The notes under the pieces: generated by a model | Database searches by the model: none | What the model was told of the DNA's origin: nothing | What the model saw: only the letters and a program-made list of their open reading frames with translations | Shown: piece by piece, positions 56,611 to 64,000 of the stretch | How the letters are laid out: each line of letters begins with the position of its first letter | Position numbering within the stretch: the stretch's first letter is position 1 | Made by a program: the position numbers and the translations under genes | Assembly (NCBI GenBank): GCA_013076295.1 | Contig: RQOL01000658.1 | Coordinates: 2,854,353-2,918,352 of the forward strand | Source: Sanderia malayensis | Taxonomy: Eukaryota > Cnidaria > Scyphozoa > Semaeostomeae > Pelagiidae | DNA length: 64,000 nucleotides | Direction: 5' to 3'

Positions 56611-59600
56611 ATGTCAACTGTGAAAGCCTTTGGAACCGTCATTGCAGCTACGTTGTTACTGGTTTTATGTCGCGTGATAAATTTGGAAAAGAGAATTCTG
56701 GAAGTTCTATTATTCAGCAATATTGGTGAGTTATTTGTACCTCAGGCTGTTCGCTTTCGAAATCTTATTTCCATTTGAGATGTGAGTCCTAGTTTTAACC
56801 ATTAGGATTGGCTGGGTTTAAGTGAAAACCAGATTGGGAGCCAAACTGACCTCATTTCAATTCATGCTGAAAGCATTTACCATAACGCTGTCATATGTTG
56901 ATGACAGATTCATGCTCTGACCATAAGATAGATCTTGTTTCGTTGAGAAATTACTACTTTAAAGATAACAGTTAGCTTCTTCACTGCTACAATAGAAGGG
57001 CTAAGAACGGAGAGAAAGATAATACGGCAAGCTTGAAGCACTTGTAATCAGGTCACTGCTAATTCAGGTGTTTTGATTGCTTGATGTTTAGGTATGTCTG
57101 TGTTTTATTTACTTTCGCTTCTATTTAAACAACCAAGTCACCTTAGAATGAAACTAGTTTGCTCTGTCGCGTTATATGCCCCATGGCACGGTTGAAAATG
57201 TTCATCAATTTATTTCATTGAACCCTCTTTTAAGTTGTTAGAGCTGGACATTGTAGTCACGTATAAACGCCAATATCAGCGCAATCTGAAGTTGTATGTT
57301 TGGGCAGTTGTATGTTTTGAGTTCGTTTCATTTTCAATTCTCAAGCGTTGCCACTAAAACTTGACCCTCAGGAGATTAACCCACTCGACAACACGAGAGA
57401 GATTGGTCATGACAATGACGTAACAGCTTTACGCCGCTTAAACCTCGTTTCATAGCAACCTGATTCAGACCCAGATTACTTTTGCACGCATCTCTTACGT
57501 ATAATGTCCATCCATTTCTCCGAATGTTTCACTATTGAATTTCAATTGAAAAACATCCTTGGTACCCTGTTGTTTAATGCGTTTTAATGAATAATAGATT
57601 CAAAGTTCCTTGGATGTTTGGAGTTATTAAAACTCCTTCCATTGTGTACGGAATTTTGTACAATGAATTAGAATCCATGGAACAGGTAGCTTAGCTCTAT
57701 TTTGTGGTTGACTCATGTGTTTTTACCATTTTCTAATTCAAAACAGCCAGCCTTTTCTTGTCAGCAAAATGTTTTATTTAACAATGAAACTTGCGTTTGA
57801 TAAACAACATTTGCTCTCGATTAATTATTAACTGAATTATTATCACTTGAAAATAAACACATATGTGGTGTGACTGCATTATAAAAGAACTAAACAACAG
57901 TTTTTCGTCACCATCTTGCTGTGTTACGTCGGCCTAGCATTGCCATTCATTAGATTCAAAAGTTTTAAACAGTTTCGGGTATCTCGCTTGTGTCTGTGAC
58001 CTTGGTAAGTGATTACTTTGTGCACAACCCTAAGTTTGCATGGAAGGCTTGATGCTGCTATTAATTCTGGTTGTATTAATGTAAATCATTCTTTTCTAAA
58101 AGAAATTCATTATAATTTGAATGAAGTGAAATTGGAAGTGCAATTTCTTTCTATTCAGAATGCAAATCTTTAGAGAGCTCTTGCACCCATATCGATTTGT
58201 CCCCTTTTTATACTGTTACCATTGCCTCTCGTCTCTGCACCATCAGTATTTCAATCATTTGTTTATCAAATTATTCTCATTTTAATACCATCCATCATCA
58301 GCAGGCAGATAAATTAAAATCATCCTCCATACCACATCCTGTAAAGATCATAACGAACCACAGTGAATTAACAAAAGGACAAATCTATAGCATTCGATCT
58401 TTTTATTCTAATACCCGGTCTCCAACCTACGCCTTCTCCGCGTGACAAATATTACTTACCAATTACACATTAAATGTGGTGCATGACTTGATGGAGGCTG
58501 GTTTAATTTAAAAATTTCAGACACTTTTTTATATCCATAAGGTATAGAACACTATTTGTTTACCTTATGTTTTATGCTGCCTGGTTTTGATTCATGTTAT
58601 ATTTGTGACAGGCTTTGTAACGATGTTGGTTTTTATGGTAACCAAAGATGATTATGATCGTTATGGAATTTGGAAAAGTGAGTAGAAATTAATTTATGAA
58701 CCATGCAAAACAAAATCTTTATTGCTCAACCACTGCCACATTTAATGACGAGTTGCAGTCCAATCCCGTGTTCTGATGTATATTTTGATTTGTTTCTGCA
58801 GCGCTTATTGGGAACAAACAGCCTTCAATTACAGAAATGTTGGAATTTGGAAAATGGGCTGTATTCAAGCCCATTGGAATTCTCGTGCAAGCAACAATCA
58901 TAGATTTCAATACCGAAGACGACGCGCTGGAAAGTAACGAGACAACGGAGATTGCATCGCAATACGCGTCAACCAGCGCTGCACTCATCAATCACAATAC
59001 GGCACCGAAAACCAATAGTGACAGCGTACCAAATGCTCCTCCGCCGCCACCAGTTCCGCCTCCGTTACCAACAACTCCCAATGGCAATGATGACGTGTTG
59101 AGATGCAAAAAGATCAGCTGGAAGGAACTGAAGATTGATACAAAGAATACGATCTGGGACAAAGTGAGTTTTCATTTATCCAACTACATCCCGCCTTTAT
59201 CATGTAAATCCCCCATGGCTATCTACTCCCCCTTATGTTATTGTTTGTACAGCTTAATAGATTCCCAAGGCGTGTCCTTGCATTTATCTACATCTATATA
59301 TGTATATAAATTGCCTTGCCTGAAGGCTCGAGTCATTTCATGTAACTCTATTCAGCCCTGATTCCCAACAATGTCTAGGTAAACCGGAGCTTGGAACATA
59401 ACGGTGCAATTGTTGACAAGAAAGAAATATTGGAACTTTTCAAAGAGAAGCCAAGAAAATCCAAAACATTTGCAGGTTTTTCGATATTAAGTTTGCTTTC
59501 AAATTCAAATACCATCAACTGAACAAAGCAAATACTTTTAAACAATAATAATGTTTAAGATTATCTAATAATTCATCCACCTGTCGTAATTGCAATTTCT

Positions 59601-62600
59601 TTTTTTCATTAGGACATTCTGTAGACTGTAATCACTCAGAAGGCCAATGGATCTTGACAGGGAAGAAGAAACTGAACATATGTAAGTTATAACTAAATAT
59701 TCACCATGATTCAAATGATTTATTTTTCAAAGCGGGGCACATTTTCGCTCAAACAATACACAGCACGTCATCTCCGGGAGATTGACTCGTGAAAGTCCGA
59801 ATCAAAGTTTGCAGCAACCCCCCTGTGTAATGATCAACTTGAATTGGCTTTCAATAAGCAACACTCATTCTTCAGGGGGTAAGTGTCTGCTATGATTCAT
59901 TTCTCTTTTGCCTGTAGCAATTGCTTTGGCTCACCACCAACTCAACGCCGATGATTTGATCAAGTCAGTCACAAATGTTGATGTTCGCTTACTTGAAGCT
60001 GATTTCCTTTCGACCATCGAGAACTTCTTACCAGACCAACAAGAGGTGAGCTTTCAATCGGTAATTTTCATCTTTTTATCATATAATAATGGTAACATGT
60101 TAATAATTGTTATATACACAATAATCATAATGTATATTGCTCTTTTTCAATATTTGTTTCTTTGCTTTTTATTTTTTCGTGCTTTGATTATCATTGATAA
60201 ATAAATGTTTCAATTATTTCTGAAGGAAGCATCATTGATTCAGAAATACTCCCGAAAAGATATGCGGATTGAGAAAGATGACGTTTTAGCAGACCCAGAG
60301 GAATTCTCTTTTTTGGTTCGTACATTTCATAATGTTCCATTCCTTTCTAAGCCTTGAACAATGACACACAGGAACATATCTTATATTATATTATAGAGTT
60401 ATTACATGATCATTGCATCATGTAGGACTCTACGCTTAAGAAAATACTATCCAATTGCGTTTTAAGATTTAATTTAAACAAAACTTCATTTTTCCTTTAG
60501 TTGGCAAGCATTCCTCAGTTTAGAAAGAGGATCCACGCCATGGTGTTCCAATGTTCTTTCTTCGATCGAGTCAACGCAATTTGCAAAGTAAGTTGCGTCA
60601 ATCGTATTCATAATTTAAGAAGCCCAAATTTGTTACAATTATCAAGGAAGAGCCGTTGAATTAATATTTAATGTCTTTCAGAACTTTGATGTTGTCAGAA
60701 AGTCGATCAGAGAAATAAGGGAAAGTAAGCGACTGGAAACATTTTTAATGGTATGACAATTAATTAAATATTTTGATAAATGAATTATAATAGTTGATTG
60801 AATATGATAACTAATTATGATGATTAGGAAAATTAGTTGATTACTCGAAATAAGCTTTTTTGTCAATTTGTCTTCATGCAACTGCGTTTTTCTTTCACCA
60901 ACCATAATATTATATAATATTTCTTAATTATCTTTATGTTAACATGTTCTGATATCTGATGTATTTTATCTTTCTCAGTATATTCTATCGACTGGTAAAA
61001 CCATGAACAACACAGCAACAAAAGCATTCAACATTGACTTTCTTCAAACTGTAAGTTGGCAAAGCAAAGTCCTTAGTGATTTGCATTTTCATTTATCATT
61101 ATCAGTTTTCTATCTTGACTACTTCATATGTTTATATTGTTCTCAGACTTCTTGCTGCAAGACATCTGATGGAAGCTCGAACTTCTTAACTTACGTCGCT
61201 TCAAAGATTGAGTTGCATGACCCACAGATGCTGAAATTGTCTGACGAATTGCCAAGCGTTGGAAAAGCAGAGAAAGGTACCACCAATTCCTCCCACCTTT
61301 CGTTGAAAACGTACGTTTGTGTGGTTATAGGACTATTACTGTGTTAAAGAGTGTTTTTATTCCAACTGAATTATTCTAATTTCAGTTTCCCTGATCGATG
61401 TTGATAGAGACTGCACAGAATTAGCTGTCGAATACAGTGTATGTACCTTGTTGGTTTTAGAATGAACTTAATTTATAATTATTAGTTTTCACTACCAATA
61501 TGTTTTTTATGGACAATGTTAAGAAAATATATTTTGTTTGTTTGCAGTCGATTGCAATGGAACTGGATTCGTTGGCAAATGATTGCGATGGATTCAAAGT
61601 GGGTGCTCAAACTTGATTTATTTTTGCGGATTTTATTTGACGAAACGTCTAACCCATCTCTTCTTAGCCCAAGCACTAATAAAAACCTTTCTCGAACATT
61701 ATAACCTACCCTACTTGTCACCTTATTAACATGACGTTAGTTTTGGGTTTTAAGAGCCATTTTGAAGTTTCTTTGCTCCTTCATAGGAATTCTTAACACA
61801 AGGTAAATTGGATTTGAATAATGTGAAGCGGAAACGAAGACAGATCCAACAAGAATTGTCTGACTTGGCGCAGTATTTTGGCATCGACCCAATGAAGACA
61901 AAGCCAACTGAGTTGTTCAGCATTTTCAAGCAATTTCTCACTGACTTATCCACTGCAATAGAGACCTTGGCAAAACGGGCGCATGCACAGAAAACGCGAC
62001 AAATGAGTCGGACTGTTTCGGTGCCAACGTTTCGTCGCACCAGTCGCAATTCGAGTTTTCGCGGCAGCCGAAACTCGAGTACGAGAAGCAGTCGTAACTC
62101 GAGTTTTCGTAAGACTAGTCGACGATCCAGCGTTACGAGCAGCGCGTCTGACATGACATTTGCGAGTACGGATTCGAGCCATGTTGCGACAAGTGATATC
62201 GTTGTAAATGATTGCAATGCAAATTGTTCCAACGGATTTGGTAATAGACAGAAGAGCAAGGCAACAGTTGATTGCAGTTTGAATGGAGAGGGAGGTATCG
62301 TGGTACGAAAATCAATTGGCATCAAGAATGCTGATCACGATGCAGATAAGACGAGCGTGCAGCAGTCTCCCGTCTTGAAGAGAATTGTTCATAATGGAAT
62401 GATGACGTCAGAGGATGATGATTTTACATCGAAGAGGGAAATGTTGAGGAAGGTATTGTTGTCTCCTGTGAGAGAGAGACGAGGGAGAGGGAGAATGGGT
62501 GGAGATGATATTGTATTGTGTGAGGAAAAGACGAAGAAGGTGGGAGATACAAATGGATGCTTGCAGAATGGAGTCAATGAAAGAAGAGTTGCGCAGAAGC

Positions 62601-63208
62601 AAGACGGAAGGATTGAAAAGAAATCAGATGGAATTGGTTCAAGGGGAAGAGTGACAAATCATGTCGGAAAAACATCCAAATCATATGATGATGTTAGTGG
62701 ATTAAATGGGGATTTCAGACGGAGTGAAGCACCAACATTGAGTTTGAGTAATAATTATAATAACTTTAATAATTATGACAGGAAGCTGAAAGATAATTTA
62801 TCAACTGCTCTTTCGAGATCATCTTCATTGCGAAGGTCAAATAAGAAGCCAAAAAGAGTAAGTGTGAAGTCGATGCATGCGAAAGAATTGCAAAAGATAA
62901 AACGATTCAGCGTTTCTAAGTCAGAATCAAATTTATCAAGTAAAGCGGAGATCCAATCGGTGGTGTTGAAACCTGGATTTATTGAAAAACTGTCGCCAAT
63001 GAAGAGCTCACTAAAGGACATGAACAACAACAACAACATTGATGATAATAATAATAATGATGATGATGATGTGGAAGGGCGTTTTGTATATCAAAAGTCG
63101 GCGACTATGGAAAAAGATTCAAAATATGAAGAAAAAGTTTTGAGAAGAACAAAGTCAGCGATAATATCACGAAATAAACAAAAAGCTAGTCTGATTGTTT
63201 TCGTGTGA
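56611..63208 (+). CDS. Divergent formin (FH1-FH2) with a hydrophobic modelled N terminus
   Basis: Formins nucleate and elongate actin filaments through a dimeric FH2 ring. Fourteen in-phase exons: 56611-56725, 58612-58677, 58802-59163, 59379-59475, 59613-59681, 59918-60045, 60226-60315, 60501-60587, 60682-60750, 60979-61050, 61147-61276, 61386-61438, 61548-61598, 61787-63208, giving about 936 residues. A short FH1 (APPPPPVPPPLP, residues about 139-150) precedes FH2, which starts KKISWKELK...IWDK and continues with KEILELFKEK, GKKKLNISIALAHHQL, FLPDQQE, LASIPQFRKRIHAMVF and SNFLTYVASKIELH. The usual GNYMN core reads GKTMNN (about 367-372). The modelled N terminus (residues 8-22 and 30-48) is strongly hydrophobic, which animal formins normally lack; exons 1 and 2 rest on splice phase only. 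An alternative start at 58837 removes it. The C-terminal third is Ser/Arg-rich with repeated RNSSFR-type units, then low complexity. INF2/FHDC1-like is the nearest guess. Confidence 0.8.
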
Positions 63209-63698
63209 TAATTGTTGTTTTGTTTTTAGTAATGATTGTATGTCTTTGTAGTTTTGTATATCAGTTTATGCCTCAACTTCTCTTATTATCCAAAAAGGTT
63301 TTGAAGAATTAGGTGTAGCTAAATATAGTATGTTGTATGTATTGCATAAGCTTTTTATCATAATGTAGTACAGTTTATGATATAATTTTCAGGGAAATTT
63401 TTAAATGAAAGGCAATATCGTTCAAAACTTTTTTCTTTCTAATTTTCTATATCAAAGCTAATACAAAAAAGGAAAAGGTGGGGAGGAGTACATTGGATAA
63501 ATGCATGTTGCGTCATGACAAGCTGTGTATAGGAAGTGTGTGATCTAGTGATTAATTTCAAAGCAAGCGGCCTAATGGCCTAATACGTTTTTTGAAATAC
63601 CCAAAACACCAAGTTAAACGACTTTGCTTGCAATAAAGAATGAATTTTTCATTGTAAATTTGTTATGTTGGCGTTGAAGAAGAGCAGAAAGAAGCTCA
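63209..63698. other. Intergenic region before NAA60
   Basis: Formin 3' untranslated sequence, AT-rich, then the NAA60 upstream region. An AATAAA at 63632-63637 may be the formin polyadenylation signal, which would place it only about 60 bp before the NAA60 start codon. No other gene. Confidence 0.55.
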
Positions 63699-64000
63699 AT
63701 GTCTTTCGAGGATTCTCCGACTAAAAAGGCTCTACTCTTGGACAAGATCCAGTTGAGATTTATCATTCCAACAGATATTGACGAATTAAAAACACTTTGC
63801 AAGGAATGGTTTCCAATTGAGTAAGTTTTAAACTTAATTAGTTATAATTTACAAAAGTCTTGACTTGCTTTCTTAATTTTTGATTAATTGTGCGTATTTA
63901 GTTACCCCGAAGGATGGTACAAAGATGTAACACTGAATCAAAAATATTTCGCTCTGGCCGCTACTCTTGACAAAGAAATAATTGGAACCATAATTGCAGA
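63699..64000 (+). CDS. NAA60: N-alpha-acetyltransferase 60 (5' end only)
   Basis: NAA60 (NatF) acetylates N termini of transmembrane proteins at the Golgi. Two exons are seen: 63699-63820 and 63902 to the window end, joined in phase (the split codon gives Asp). The product MSFEDSPTKKALLLDKIQ then RFIIPTDIDELKTLCKEWFPIDYPEGWYKDVT and KYFALAATLDKEIIGTIIA matches the opening of the family's GNAT fold (LRLLCHDDI, WFPIEYPDSWYRDI, FSLAAT, IVG in vertebrates). The acetyl-CoA-binding loop and C-terminal membrane-binding helices lie beyond the window. Confidence 0.9.

Noticed and set aside
61750..62325. 191-codon minus-strand frame in the last formin exon
   Set aside because: Antisense to the Ser/Arg repeat region; low complexity, no splice partners or family match.
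31628..64000. A single operon covering the run of plus-strand genes
   Set aside because: Most gaps are 0.5-6 kb with their own polyA signals; only the formin-NAA60 gap is short enough to consider.

Overview
The window is animal nuclear DNA. It is AT-rich, its genes are split by short GT-AG introns, and it carries tandem satellites, microsatellites and MITE-like elements. The gene set (Mediator, RNA polymerase III, exocyst, APC/C E2 enzyme, a nicotinic receptor, a formin, a proteoglycan xylosyltransferase) is metazoan. Several intron positions appear ancient: POLR3E has 21 exons. Together with the AT content and repeats this suggests an invertebrate. A tunicate or a cnidarian would both fit, and I cannot decide from sequence alone. 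No bacterial genes, rRNA, tRNA or CRISPR array were seen.

Layout. 0.1-1.05 kb: MED7 on the minus strand, its 3' end outside the window. 1.08-1.85 kb: five copies of a 146-bp tandem repeat carrying telomere-like CCCTAA runs, lying in the divergent MED7/EXOC7 intergenic region. 2.1-4.2 kb: EXOC7 (Exo70), intronless, plus strand. 5.05-13.5 kb: POLR3E (RPC5), minus strand, 21 exons. 13.5-18.1 kb: no recognisable gene. 18.1-19.7 kb: an intronless SVOP-like major-facilitator transporter, plus strand. 22.0-24.2 kb: MRPL58/ICT1, the mitochondrial peptidyl-tRNA hydrolase, minus strand. 24.3-29.5 kb: a satellite array of about 25 monomers of 184-188 bp with decayed edges. 30.3-31.1 kb: a hAT-type non-autonomous transposon with an 8-bp target duplication and a second MITE nested inside it. 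31.6-38.2 kb: a MICAL-like gene (CH, LIM, NPF motifs, bMERB coil), plus strand, 12 exons. 38.2-44.3 kb: no recognisable gene. 44.3-47.2 kb: a nicotinic acetylcholine receptor alpha-type subunit. 47.9-49.1 kb: UBE2S. 49.6-55.7 kb: protein xylosyltransferase, with a 1.2-kb 23-bp minisatellite in one intron. 56.6-63.2 kb: a divergent formin (FH1-FH2) whose modelled N terminus is hydrophobic. 63.7 kb to the end: the first two exons of NAA60.

The genes do not form one pathway. From 31.6 kb onward all are on the plus strand but have their own upstream gaps, so there is no direct sign of an operon. Four encode secretory or membrane-traffic functions (EXOC7, MICALL, xylosyltransferase, NAA60, a Golgi acetyltransferase in its known family), which may be chance.

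Exon structures were assembled by eye from splice consensus, reading-frame phase and recalled family sequence. Coordinates of most internal exons agree in phase across the whole gene for POLR3E, MICALL, the nicotinic receptor, UBE2S, the xylosyltransferase and the formin. Weak points are the POLR3E C terminus, the first exon and the last exon junction of MRPL58, and the formin N terminus.
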